The translations under genes and the position numbers were made by a program. The notes under the pieces are model-generated. The model worked only from the letters and a program-made list of their open reading frames with translations, did no database searches and had not been told where the DNA came from. Of a stretch of 64,000 bases of DNA, positions 8,131 to 18,017 are shown in pieces (the first letter of the stretch is position 1; each line of letters begins with the position of its first letter). The DNA is from JAGVPT01 sp035505655 (GTDB taxonomy: Bacteria; Bacteroidota; Ignavibacteria; UBA10030; UBA8401). The stretch covers positions 37,985 through 101,984 of the forward strand of contig DATJQP010000125.1 in the NCBI GenBank assembly GCA_035505655.1, read 5' to 3'.

Positions 8131-9912
8131 CTACTTGAGTAAGAGCATTTTCTTCGTCATTGTCAAGTTGCCCGCTACTAACTTATAGAAGTATACCCCG
8201 GTCGAAAGCGATGCACCGTTCAAGGTTACTTTATAAGAACTCGCACTCTGGTATTGGTTCACCAGGGTGGCAACTTCCTTACCCAGGATGTCATAAACCT
8301 TCAACGTAACAACTGCACCTTTCGGAATCGTGTAGTTTATTTCCGTTGACGGATTGAATGGATTGGGATAGTTCTGTGACAGTTCAAAGCTATTCGGGAG
8401 ATTTGACGACACCTCTTTAACCGCAAGAAGGGTATTGGCAATGCCCGCATATTCTGCACTCCTTTGTGCGAGCCATGTAGCTTTCTGCGCCGGGAACCAG
8501 TTCAGATCTCCCAGGGGGAATCCGCCAAGGCCTGCCGTCTTGATATCCGCATCGGAATATGAAAGATCGACAGGGATCGGCCAATCATAATAGGTATAAT
8601 AGCTAAGAACCGGGGTATTCACTAAACGCCAGATGGGCAATATGGCCGTGCTGCTTGTATCCGCCTTATTGATCGCATAGGCCTTGATATTGGTAAGCTG
8701 CGTAGTGAATAAGTCCGCGGGGGTCTTAAAAGCAGGCAATTTATCTTTAATCCAGGTGCCTTCAACAAGATGTTTGTACGTAGCATTATTGTCGAACATC
8801 GCCTGGGTTCTGGTGTTCATGGTAATCATCTGACTCTTCCAGGCGAAGACTTTGCTGGCACTGCCGGCAAGAGCTTGTGCAATGACACCGTCAGTAGCAT
8901 TGGTAAGTGTTGGATCCCAGTACACAAGGTTTTTGTCAACATAGAAATGCAAAGAATCGGCAGTAACACCACCGCCGATGGAATCCGGATACGCTACGTT
9001 GACGAGACCCATGGGAAGGTTATCATAGTCAGCCTCCCCGGGATCCAGAGTGTTGACGTTGCAATATCCCTGAACATTGCAGTTGACAAAGATGTTGTTT
9101 GTGACGGCAAAATTCCTCTGGAATCCAACGTTCATGAAGACATAGCCGGCCAAATCTACGAACGTGTTGTGGTTAAAAATCACTGCACCAGCACGGCCGG
9201 TTCTGAACTTATACATACTTCCCTGGGAGATCAAATGAGTACTGTTTTCAACCACAAGCGAATCCAGATCGCCGAAGAAGTCAATAACGCCGCCGTTACG
9301 CCTGCAGGCCTGGCCGCTCATGTTAACAAAATAACTGTTTCTAATATAGGTCTTTGAACCTGCCGACGGAACAAACATGACCCAAAATGTATGTTCGAGG
9401 ATGCAGTTGTCAACGGTTATTCTGGCATTGGATGCATAACCAAACCAATTCCAGACTGCCACGCCATTGCCGGCATCTCCCAGTTCGATGTTGATGTTCT
9501 TTACGACGAGGTCATTGTTGCTGCTCATTCCTCCCGCATAGTTGTTGCCTTGATACGCCGCTCCGGCAACGACGGGTGGGAAATCAGCCGATTTGCTTGT
9601 CTGCAAAGGACTGCTGTCTTCTCCTACGATAACAACCTGCCTGTTGTTCGCACTGGTGATTCCATTGATCAATGAATAATACCCGCTCTTATGCAACATA
9701 TAGACCCGACCGGCAGGCACGGTATACGTCGCAGTGTTTGTGTCGGACAATAAGAGAAGGTACAAGGAGTTCGGCACGCCAAAATCGACATCATCCTTTA
9801 CGACAAGGGTGTCTCCGCGATGCTCCTTGATATACGTTTCATCCGGTTGAGCAAAAATTGAAGCTAACGGCAACATTGCTGTCACCGCAAGAAGTAACAG
9901 TAGCTTTTTCAT
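8131..9912 (-). CDS. Secreted parallel beta-helix protein with T9SS type-A sorting tail
   Basis: Start chosen at ATG 9912, preceded by AAGGAG at good spacing; a frame further upstream is leader sequence. The 593-residue product has a signal peptide (MKKLLLLLAVTAMLPLASIFA). Its middle region, about residues 60-330, has short repeated strands rich in Asn, Val and Gly of the pectate-lyase-like beta-helix type (TYIRNSYF, FNHNTFVDL, AVTNNIFVN). The last 80 residues are a T9SS type-A tail (NYPNPFNPSTEI, YDILGKEVATL, KKMLLLK). Such proteins are often polysaccharide lyases or hydrolases, but I see no diagnostic catalytic motif. It lies downstream of the TonB receptor pair on the same strand. A duplicated leader element precedes it and a strong terminator follows it. 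Confidence 0.85.
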   Translation of the reverse strand: MKKLLLLLAVTAMLPLASIFAQPDETYIKEHRGDTLVVKDDVDFGVPNSLYLLLLSDTNTATYTVPAGRVYMLHKSGYYSLINGITSANNRQVVIVGEDSSPLQTSKSADFPPVVAGAAYQGNNYAGGMSSNNDLVVKNINIELGDAGNGVAVWNWFGYASNARITVDNCILEHTFWVMFVPSAGSKTYIRNSYFVNMSGQACRRNGGVIDFFGDLDSLVVENSTHLISQGSMYKFRTGRAGAVIFNHNTFVDLAGYVFMNVGFQRNFAVTNNIFVNCNVQGYCNVNTLDPGEADYDNLPMGLVNVAYPDSIGGGVTADSLHFYVDKNLVYWDPTLTNATDGVIAQALAGSASKVFAWKSQMITMNTRTQAMFDNNATYKHLVEGTWIKDKLPAFKTPADLFTTQLTNIKAYAINKADTSSTAILPIWRLVNTPVLSYYTYYDWPIPVDLSYSDADIKTAGLGGFPLGDLNWFPAQKATWLAQRSAEYAGIANTLLAVKEVSSNLPNSFELSQNYPNPFNPSTEINYTIPKGAVVTLKVYDILGKEVATLVNQYQSASSYKVTLNGASLSTGVYFYKLVAGNLTMTKKMLLLK

Positions 9913-9939
9913 TGATGCTCCTTGACTAAATAGAAAGAC

Positions 9940-10087
9940 ATTAGTTGTTTTTGAGATAGCGTTTCTCAAATTGCCTGTTGTTCGCTTTTGAATAATCACC
10001 TCCTCGCATGAAATTGTAATTAGTAGTGATTTTTGAGATGTGGTGCTTCTCAAATTGCATCCTGTTCTCTCTTGAACAATCACCTCC
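9940..10087 (-). repeat. Duplicated 5' leader element with ribosome-binding-like core and hairpin
   Basis: Two imperfect copies (9940-10003 and 10019-10087) lie in the leader of the beta-helix gene. Read on the minus strand, each begins with GGAGGTGATT, which matches the anti-Shine-Dalgarno sequence well. Each then has a GAACA-rich stretch and an inverted repeat TTTGAGA/TCTCAAA (9950-9956 with 9964-9970; 10032-10038 with 10048-10054), and ends near CTAAT. The stems are identical although the loops differ. Neither copy has an ATG after the GGAGG. Function unknown; translational or attenuation control is possible. Confidence 0.6.
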
Positions 10088-10115
10088 CTTCTATGCTGTC
10101 ATGATGGTACTGTCA

Positions 10116-13100
10116 TCAGAAAGAATATCGTAAGTTAGCTTCGAAGATCGTCGGTGCATACAAAACCGATTGAAGATTTTCTGTAATCGGCGAATTCACA
10201 TCTCTTCTGAACTTCTGGTATGTGTAGATAGGATTGTGGAAAATGTTTAGTCCGTTCAAAGCGATGCTCAATCCCTCAATCGGCAATTGTTGCTTTATGG
10301 TAAAATCCCATCGATAGATATCGCCCGTGTATTGGTCTGTCTCCGGTCTTCCCTGGGGGTCGATATAGTTTATCACATTCCCCTGTAAATTAAAGGAGAT
10401 ACGTCCTGAAAACCCTTTATAATCAATACCAAGAGCAGTATTTAAGATATCATTCGGCTGGTGAAGCAGTCTCGCCGTGCGAACCGTATCTGTATTATAT
10501 TTTACAATTACCGAGTGATGATGTGAATCCAGATACGTGCTATCCTTGGCTATCACCTGATGGTAGTCCATCTCTGAAGAGCATTTGGTATAGTTAATAT
10601 TGAGCACAAGCGAGTTGAGGGGCTTTGGTAAATACCAGAAGTTTGTCTGCCAATCGAATTCCAAACCCTTCACATAGGCCGGATGGTTGTTGTTTACCGT
10701 CGTTGTAAGCGGAGTCGTCGGAAACGGAGGAGTTAACCTATACGTAGCCCACGTTGCAGAATCCGGAACCGGTATATTGTAGTTAGGAGCAAATTCATAA
10801 TAGAAGGTTACCGGCAGGTTCACATTATCCAGCTTTTTAGTGAAGCCTCCTACCGTAAACAGACCGATTTCATTACTGTAAAACGACACACCAAGGTCGA
10901 AATTTTGAACTGTCGTCGCTTTTAGTATCGGATTTCCAAACTCAATGGTATTATAATCCTGGACAAAATACGTCTTTGGAATAATTGCCAGGTAATCCGG
11001 GCGGGAAATACCGTTGGTATAAGCAAACCTCACGTCCGACCAGTCATTGACTTTATACTTCAGCAGTGCATCGGGGAAGACATTGTTATCGTCGCGATCA
11101 ACAGTATAAAATTTGGAAGGCATCAGATTGCCATAAGCATCTCTCACGTTCCCAACTTCAGTACTAATTCCGTCACCGTACACTCCGCCGGTGACATACG
11201 TGAAGTTGGCGTTGTAGTTCATATTATAGAACTCATACCGTAAACCGGCAATCAATGTGAGCCTCGAAAACAGGTCAAAAGTACCCATTACATAGCCGGC
11301 CGAAAATGCCTCTGATCCGTTAAAATCGTTATGCCAGGTCTCACCCCCCGAAATGCCGGTTGACCAGCCTTTCTCTGATTGCGTCATCCAGCTATCCAGC
11401 AGGGGGGCGTTAAATTCATACTGAAAACCGTTCTTGAAATTGTATTCATCACTGAGGAAATAACTTCCTCTTTTGGAAGCATGTTGCCACACCAGCGTAT
11501 ATCTCACATGATCGGCTACGGCATCGTCATTCGTGACGCCGGGGAAGAAATTGTGAACCGAGTTATAATAGGTCGTGCCGCCGAAGAACTTATTGGGATC
11601 GTTCGTACGCGTCGTTTTGACAAACTTGCCGCCGGCTTTAAACGTCGCCGTTAACTCATCGGAGAACGTCACCGGCATTGAAAGATCAAGTGATGCATTG
11701 TATAAGTGCTGGTGAAAAGCGTCCGTTTGCATGGAGACCCAACCTTGTTGCGAGGCGCTGTCAGCATCGGCAGGATTAAGGTTGTCGAAGACTGAATAGA
11801 CATTATTCATCGTCAGCGTTAGAAGCTGACCGTTGTAATTTCTGGGATTGCCGGTGGCGTCATAGCCATACGGAGCGACAGCTGTGGTGACATTCTGAAA
11901 CTGAAAATTCGAGCCGGGATCGCCATATCGTATTTTGGTGTATTCATCGGAATATGAATGCGACAGACTCGCTTGCACCTTAAGATCGCCGAAAGAGTTT
12001 TCAGCCTGCAGAGAATTTACGAGGAGATCCTTTCCGTATATATTGCGGAACAATGTATATCCCACCGAAGGTGTACCGCTGAAATTCATGGTGTTAATAT
12101 AGTGGGCGAGATTCTCAGAGGTATGTGCTATGGTATTCTGAAACACTATGTTTCCGTTCGGGAGTTTATAGTCCAGGATGAGGCTTCCGCCGTTATTTTC
12201 AATGCGGTCGGCATCATCCTCCAAACTTGCACTATTCATCTCGTACACCGCCTGGCCGTACGGAAGTTGAGCGCCCGCGCCATAGATTCCGTAACTGGCG
12301 CTTGCACTCTGGTTGCCAACGTCGGAACGGTCGGCATTCGCCTGGAGAAATACACCAAGCTTATTGTCGAAGAACCTATCACTCGCGCTAAACCAGAATT
12401 TGTGATTGTCCCATACGTGATCCTGCGAGTTGTAATTGCCCTGAGCGAGCACGTCAAAATGGGGATTTTCCGGTGCTTCCCGTAATCTTAAATTAACCAC
12501 GCCGCCAATCGCGTTTGCGTCCAGGTCGGGCGTAAGCGCTTTCACGACTTCAATACCGGAAAGCATATTTGAAGATATGAAGCCGAGGTTTGTCGATCGG
12601 TCGCTCATATCTGTTGAAGGTAATTCAACGCCGTTAATGAGAACCTGGTTCAACTTTGCTTCCACACCTCGAATGACAATCTGGTCGCCGTTCATAAGAG
12701 AAACTCCGGGCAGACGGCTCAGCGCGGTTGCAGCGTTCTCGTCGGGAAGTTGGTGAATCTTTTCCGCAGAGACGACATTGATGATCGTGTTGGACATGAG
12801 CTGCTGGTTGATGGCCGCTCTCTGTCCCTGGGCCTGAGCAGTGATGACGACTTCTTGACCTTCGACCGCCTGAACCGTGAGGGCAAAATTCTGCTCAAGC
12901 GACGCACCTGATTGTATTTGAACAGGCAAGTCCTTTCCTTTGTATCCAATGAACCGAACGCTCAGCGTGTAGGAACCTGGAGCAATGCCGGGTATTCGGT
13001 ATGCGCCGTAGACATCCGATGCTGCACCTAAACTAGTACCTTTTAGTGTGATGTTGGCCCCAATCAACGCCTCGCCCGTGGTGGCGTCTGTGATCGTACC

Positions 13101-13193
13101 GTGAATTTGACCAGATTCCTGCTGTGCGAAAAGGGGAGGAGCGCCAAGGAACAGCAGCGAAATGAATGTGAAAATTCTGAGACATGTTTTCAT
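10116..13193 (-). CDS. TonB-dependent outer-membrane receptor, copy 1 of a tandem pair
   Basis: A 1,025-residue outer-membrane receptor, probably for a glycan or siderophore-like ligand. It has a signal peptide (residues 1-23, ending LFAQQ) and a carboxypeptidase-regulatory-like domain (about 25-115, with GTITDATTGEALIGANI). The plug follows (about 120-240, with NAATALSRLPGVSLMNGDQ, which has the RLPGV core), then a 22-strand-type barrel ending in RYSF, a normal barrel C-terminus. No SusD-type gene is adjacent, so it is not a classical SusCD pair. From about residue 118 onward it is nearly identical to the copy at 13496-16567, but the first 117 residues differ clearly. ATG 13193 gives a good signal peptide, although no strong ribosome-binding site is seen. 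Confidence 0.9.
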   Translation of the reverse strand: MKTCLRIFTFISLLFLGAPPLFAQQESGQIHGTITDATTGEALIGANITLKGTSLGAASDVYGAYRIPGIAPGSYTLSVRFIGYKGKDLPVQIQSGASLEQNFALTVQAVEGQEVVITAQAQGQRAAINQQLMSNTIINVVSAEKIHQLPDENAATALSRLPGVSLMNGDQIVIRGVEAKLNQVLINGVELPSTDMSDRSTNLGFISSNMLSGIEVVKALTPDLDANAIGGVVNLRLREAPENPHFDVLAQGNYNSQDHVWDNHKFWFSASDRFFDNKLGVFLQANADRSDVGNQSASASYGIYGAGAQLPYGQAVYEMNSASLEDDADRIENNGGSLILDYKLPNGNIVFQNTIAHTSENLAHYINTMNFSGTPSVGYTLFRNIYGKDLLVNSLQAENSFGDLKVQASLSHSYSDEYTKIRYGDPGSNFQFQNVTTAVAPYGYDATGNPRNYNGQLLTLTMNNVYSVFDNLNPADADSASQQGWVSMQTDAFHQHLYNASLDLSMPVTFSDELTATFKAGGKFVKTTRTNDPNKFFGGTTYYNSVHNFFPGVTNDDAVADHVRYTLVWQHASKRGSYFLSDEYNFKNGFQYEFNAPLLDSWMTQSEKGWSTGISGGETWHNDFNGSEAFSAGYVMGTFDLFSRLTLIAGLRYEFYNMNYNANFTYVTGGVYGDGISTEVGNVRDAYGNLMPSKFYTVDRDDNNVFPDALLKYKVNDWSDVRFAYTNGISRPDYLAIIPKTYFVQDYNTIEFGNPILKATTVQNFDLGVSFYSNEIGLFTVGGFTKKLDNVNLPVTFYYEFAPNYNIPVPDSATWATYRLTPPFPTTPLTTTVNNNHPAYVKGLEFDWQTNFWYLPKPLNSLVLNINYTKCSSEMDYHQVIAKDSTYLDSHHHSVIVKYNTDTVRTARLLHQPNDILNTALGIDYKGFSGRISFNLQGNVINYIDPQGRPETDQYTGDIYRWDFTIKQQLPIEGLSIALNGLNIFHNPIYTYQKFRRDVNSPITENLQSVLYAPTIFEANLRYSF

Positions 13194-13495
13194 TTTGAAT
13201 TCTCATAATTGCGGCTGAATATTCAGTTGTTGTAAGGACCACATCGAGAGAAACAATTTTCGGAATCTCCTGTTGCAGCGAACACGCTCCAAGGGGAGCT
13301 GCGGGAGCGACCTCCCCACGGCACCAAGCGATGTACTGGTTTTCAATGCTCTCAGGCAGTACCACTTCTCTCTTCACGTCCACAGAGTTCAAAACAACAG
13401 CCGTTCCCGGGCATTGTACTAACGTTGACCGCTTCAGTCTTCCTTAGATCTGTTCAACAAAAGAGTTTCTCTTTACTGTCGCTATAGTACCGTCA
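13194..13495. other. Spacer between the two TonB receptor genes
   Basis: About 300 bases without a supported gene. The last 25 bases (13471-13495) are homologous to the sequence just after copy 1 (10091-10115), so the duplication includes some 3' flank. I do not see the LacI-type palindrome found upstream of copy 2, nor a clear terminator. Confidence 0.5.
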
Positions 13496-16400
13496 TCAGA
13501 AAGAATATCGTAAGTTAGCTTCGAAGATCGTCGGTGCGTACAGGACCTGTTGAAGGTTTTCTGTAATCGGCAAATTCGCATCTCTTCTGAACTTCTGGTA
13601 TATCTTTATAGGATTGTGGAAAATGTTCATTCCGTTCAAAGCGATGCTCAAACCGTCAATCGGTAGCTGTTGTTTTATCGTAAAATCCCATCTGTCGATA
13701 TCGCCTGTGTATTGATCTGTTTCCGGTCTTCCCTGGGGGTCGATATAGTTTATCACGTTCCCCTGTAAATTAAAGGATATACGTCCTGAAAACCCTTTAT
13801 AATCAATACCAAGATCAGCATTTACAATATCATTCGGCTGGTGAAGCAGTCTTGCCGTGCGAACCGTATCTGTATTATATTTTACAATTACTGAGTGACG
13901 ATGTATGTCCAGGTACGTGCTATCTTTCGCTAAGACCTGGTGGTAATCCATCTCTGAAGAGCACTTTGTATAATTAACATCGAGCACAAGCGAGTTGAAG
14001 GGTTTTGGTAAGTACCAGAAGTTTGTCTGCCAATCGAATTCCAAACCCTTCACATAAGCCGGATGATTGTTATTGACAGTCGTTGTAAGCGGAGTCGTCG
14101 GAAACGGAGGAGTTAATCGATACGTAGCCCATGTCGCAGAATCCGGAACCGGTACATTATAGTTAGGAGCAAATTCATAATAGATTGTTACCGGCAGATT
14201 TACATTGTCCAGTGTTTTAGTGAAGCCTCCTACCGTAAACAGACCGATTTGATTACTGTAAAACGATACACCAAGGTCAAAATTTTGAACTGTCGTCGCT
14301 TTTAGTGTCGGATTTCCTTCTTCAAGCGTATTGTAATCCTGGACAAAATACGTCTTTGGAATAATTGCCAGGTAATCCGGGCGGGAAATACCGTTGGTAT
14401 AAGCAAACCTCACGTCCGACCAGTCATTGACTTTGTACTTCAGCAGTGCATCGGGGAAGACATTGTTATCGTTGCGATTAACAGTATGATATTGAGATGG
14501 TAATGGATTGCCATCGGCGTCTTTAATGCTCCCAACTTCAGTACTAATTGCATCACCGTACACTCCGTGCGTAACATACGTGAAGTTGGCGTCGTAGTTC
14601 ATATTATAAAACTCATACCGTAAACCGGTAATCAATGTCAGCCTCGAAAAGAGATCAAAAGTACCCATTAGATAACCGGCCGAAAATATCTCCGCTCCGT
14701 TAAAATCGTTATGGAAGGTTTCACTCCATAATGGCCCCGTTGACCAGCCTGGCCGTGATGCATTCATCCAGCTATCCAGCAGGGGGACGTTAAATTCATA
14801 CTGAAAACCATTCGTAAAATTGTATTCATCGCTGAGGAAATAACTTCCTCTTTTGGAATCATGTTGCCAGACCTGTGTGTATCTCATATGGTAAGTATCG
14901 CCATTATAGATACCGGGGAAAAAATTATGGACGGTGTTATACCATTCTGCACCGCCGTACCACGTATTGGGGTCGTTCGTACGCGTTGTTCTGACAAACT
15001 TGCCGCCGGCTTTAAATGTTGCCGTTAATTCATCGGAGAAAGTCACAGGCATGGAAAGATCAAGTGATCCATTGTATAAATGCTGGTGAAAAGCCTGAGT
15101 ATTCATCCCCATCCAGCCTTCCAGTGTAGCACTGTCAGCATCTGCAGGATTAAGGTTGTTAAAAATGGAATAAACATTATTCATCGTCAGCGTTAAAAGC
15201 TGGCCGTTGAAATTTCTAGGATTGCCGGTGGCGTCATAGCCATACGGAGCGACAACTTTTGATATATTGTTAAATCCGTAGTTTGTACCGGCATCGCCAT
15301 AGCGTATTCTGGTATATTCATCGGAATATGAATGCGACAGACTTGCTTGCACCTTAAGATCACCGAAAGAGTTTTCGGCCTGTAAAGAATTTACGAGGAG
15401 ATCCTTTCCGTATAAATTGCGGAACAATGTGTATCCCACCGAAGGTGTGCCGCTAAAATTCATGGTGTTAATATAGTGGGAGAGGTCCTCAGAAGTATGT
15501 GCTATGGTATTCTGAAACACTATTTTTCCATTCGGGAGCTTATAGTCCAGGATGAGACTCCCGCCGTTATTCTCAACAAGGTCTACATCATCCTCCAAAC
15601 TTGCACTATTCATCTCGTACACCGCCTCGCCGTATGGAAGTTGAGCGCCCGCTCCAAAGGCTCCGTAACTGGCGCTTGCACTCTGGTTGCCAATGTCGGA
15701 ACGGTCGTCATTAGCCTGGAGAAATACACCAAGCTTGTTGTCGAAGAACCTATCACTCGCGCTGAACCAGAATTTGTGATTATCCCATACATGATCCTGC
15801 GAGTTGTAATTGCCCTGAGCAAGCACGTCAAAATGGGGATTTTCCGGTGCTTCCCGTAATCTCAAATTAACCACGCCGCCAATCGCGTTTGCGTCCAAAT
15901 CGGGCGTAAGCGCTTTCACGACTTCAATACCGGAAAGCATGTTTGAAGATATGAAGCCGAGGTTTGTCGATCGGTCGTTCATATCCGTTGAAGGTAATTC
16001 AACCCCGTTAATAAGAACCTGATTCAACTTTGCTTCTACACCTCGGATGACAACCTCGTCGCCGTTCATAAGAGAAACTCCGGGCAAACGGCTCAGCGCA
16101 GTTGCAGCGTTCTCATCGGGAAGTTGGTGGATCTTTTCCGCAGAAACAACATTGATGATCGTGTTGGACATGAGTTGCTGGTTGATGGCCGCTTTCTGTC
16201 CCTGGGACTGCGCAGTGACGATGACTTCTTGACCTTCGACCGCTTGAGGCACCAGAGAGAGGTTGATCTCCAGTATTGAAGCAGGTTTCACCTCCACCGA
16301 CATTTCTCTTCCTTTGTAGCCGATGTAGCGAACCGCGAGCCTGTACGTTCCGGGAGGGACCCCACGGACGACAAAGTTGCCGTCGATATCTGTCGCACTG

Positions 16401-16567
16401 CCTAGGCTGGTGCCGACGACCAAGACGTTTGCCCCCGGCAGGACTCCACCGGTGACCGAGTCTTTCACCGCACCGCGAATTTGTCCTGACTCCTGTTGAG
16501 CAGTTGCGCAGGCAACGGCGAGCAACAGGACCAGCACGAGCGTAAAAAATGGTAGCGAGATTTTCAT
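13496..16567 (-). CDS. TonB-dependent outer-membrane receptor, copy 2 of a tandem pair
   Basis: A 1,023-residue receptor. Start placed at ATG 16567, which begins the signal peptide MKISLPFFTLVLVLLLAVA; the 15 extra upstream codons of the open frame have no signal character. It has a carboxypeptidase-regulatory-like domain (GAVKDSVTGGVLPGANV), a plug with RLPGV and a barrel ending RYSF. Body and barrel are nearly identical to copy 1. The N-terminal domain shares only roughly half of its residues with copy 1 and is more G+C-rich, which suggests a recombination joint near 16245. A LacI-type operator lies about 200 bases upstream at 16768-16781, so this copy is the one probably controlled by the LacI-family protein at 18018-19082. 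Confidence 0.9.
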   Translation of the reverse strand: MKISLPFFTLVLVLLLAVACATAQQESGQIRGAVKDSVTGGVLPGANVLVVGTSLGSATDIDGNFVVRGVPPGTYRLAVRYIGYKGREMSVEVKPASILEINLSLVPQAVEGQEVIVTAQSQGQKAAINQQLMSNTIINVVSAEKIHQLPDENAATALSRLPGVSLMNGDEVVIRGVEAKLNQVLINGVELPSTDMNDRSTNLGFISSNMLSGIEVVKALTPDLDANAIGGVVNLRLREAPENPHFDVLAQGNYNSQDHVWDNHKFWFSASDRFFDNKLGVFLQANDDRSDIGNQSASASYGAFGAGAQLPYGEAVYEMNSASLEDDVDLVENNGGSLILDYKLPNGKIVFQNTIAHTSEDLSHYINTMNFSGTPSVGYTLFRNLYGKDLLVNSLQAENSFGDLKVQASLSHSYSDEYTRIRYGDAGTNYGFNNISKVVAPYGYDATGNPRNFNGQLLTLTMNNVYSIFNNLNPADADSATLEGWMGMNTQAFHQHLYNGSLDLSMPVTFSDELTATFKAGGKFVRTTRTNDPNTWYGGAEWYNTVHNFFPGIYNGDTYHMRYTQVWQHDSKRGSYFLSDEYNFTNGFQYEFNVPLLDSWMNASRPGWSTGPLWSETFHNDFNGAEIFSAGYLMGTFDLFSRLTLITGLRYEFYNMNYDANFTYVTHGVYGDAISTEVGSIKDADGNPLPSQYHTVNRNDNNVFPDALLKYKVNDWSDVRFAYTNGISRPDYLAIIPKTYFVQDYNTLEEGNPTLKATTVQNFDLGVSFYSNQIGLFTVGGFTKTLDNVNLPVTIYYEFAPNYNVPVPDSATWATYRLTPPFPTTPLTTTVNNNHPAYVKGLEFDWQTNFWYLPKPFNSLVLDVNYTKCSSEMDYHQVLAKDSTYLDIHRHSVIVKYNTDTVRTARLLHQPNDIVNADLGIDYKGFSGRISFNLQGNVINYIDPQGRPETDQYTGDIDRWDFTIKQQLPIDGLSIALNGMNIFHNPIKIYQKFRRDANLPITENLQQVLYAPTIFEANLRYSF

Positions 16568-18017
16568 GGCCGGCTCTTCAATTGGTTTTTGGAATGATGA
16601 AGTACAAAACACGCGTTCTTTCGTGAAAGCTCAACTTCATTACAGTTGTGGACGGAGTCTCCTCGGTCTTCAGACGCACCGAACCGCAGAACGCCGAGAA
16701 AGAAACATCCCGGGCCACGGTCGACGCGCATGGCGTTCAAGGGTTTGCCTTGCTCCCTCGGCGAAAACTTACACGAGTAAGTGAAAAATTGTAACCAACC
16801 CGTTCCCCGACCTCCGTACTTCTCCAGGGGAAGGCTGGCATCAGCTTCCAACGGTAAGGCAACTCGTAAGCTACGTTGAACACAGGAACGCCTCGTGAAG
16901 AGAAACTCTGGGCGGTCACGCCGGGAAAACCAGGAGGAGGATCAGAAGAAAGAGTACATGCCGTCTCTCCTGACGGATCGGGACACTCAAGATGGGATTC
17001 GATAGTGTCACGAGTAGCAATCGTTGCATGTCATCGACTACACCAACCGCACAGATTCAAAATCCACGCCCGGAACCAACCCCGGACGGAAAGCCCACCT
17101 CGCATTGTGAATGATGAGCTGCATCAGATTGTCTCCCACAGAAATCCTGAACAACGCTCAGCAGAATTCAGGTTCATTTCGCACTACGGGCTCTCACCCG
17201 CCATGCACCCCCCGACCACTCCCTGCATCTGTCAAACGCCTCTGCAAACATCTGTCGCCTGAGACGGCTTCATACGGCATCCTCTGAAACCTGCGTCGGC
17301 CGCTCTCCGTCTCTTTTGAACTTCGGCTAGTGTCGATTCAAATCGACTTGAATCGGTTTAATGATAAATGAAACATTCAAATGAGTCAAGTCTTTTTTCC
17401 TTGGAAGTATCTTTTTTTGGGATCCTCCCGGGAGACCATCCGGATGCCCTTCGGACGCGGACTGCCGTTTATCATTTTTGGGAATTGGCAGGCCGGCATA
17501 GTGCATTTTGCTCTGGGGCGCCATATCCGCCCAGAGAAGGGGCCTGCCGCCGCTAAGATTTCCCCGGGCACTAGTCTCCTCAAAGCAGGGGTGGGAAACT
17601 GATGCCGTCACAGGGTGACCGATCCCGGCCATGGAAATCGAGGGATTGTTCCGTCCTGCCCCAGCATGCATCACAAAAAGTCGCGCTCGCTTTCTTCTAC
17701 TTTATTATAGATGGAACCCAGCCAATAGGTCCGCATCTTGGGGCCGGAATTCCATCCTGTCATCTGAGCTGCATGACGACCACCTCGAGCGGAGTCGCCG
17801 ATGAAGATTTTTCCGTCTCACGTAATCGCTCTTCTGATCCACCTTCATTCCCGGAACCCTCCACGCAAGAGGAGAATTCAGCGGGTTGTGCGAAGTGACC
17901 GGCCATGCGTTCCGAGACGAAAATTTCCAAAGTTGGGTCCTTTCGTGACGCAGGCCGCATCAACATTCCGAAGAATCAGTCTGTGGTGCTGACGATATTG
18001 TCTTTGATAGATGCAAA
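16568..18017. other. Long region without a supported gene, containing the receptor promoter
   Basis: About 1.45 kb between the TonB receptor start and the stop of the LacI-family gene. Short open frames exist on both strands, but none has a recognisable domain, a ribosome-binding site or protein-like composition. The only clear element is the LacI-type palindrome at 16768-16781. Base composition is G+C-rich, unlike the receptor body to the left. A remnant of lost genes is possible, but I could not identify one. Confidence 0.5.
16768..16781. promoter_or_regulatory. LacI-family operator upstream of TonB receptor copy 2
   Basis: The 14-mer CTTACACGAGTAAG has inverted arms CTTAC/GTAAG around a central CG, the usual form of a LacI-family operator. 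The identical 14-mer occurs at 19125-19138, 43 bases upstream of the LacI-family gene. I saw no further exact copy in the window by eye. Confidence 0.75.

Noticed and set aside
17327..17674. Short frames on both strands in the 1.45-kb gap
   Set aside because: No ribosome-binding site, no recognisable motif and overlapping frames of equal quality; no reason to prefer one.
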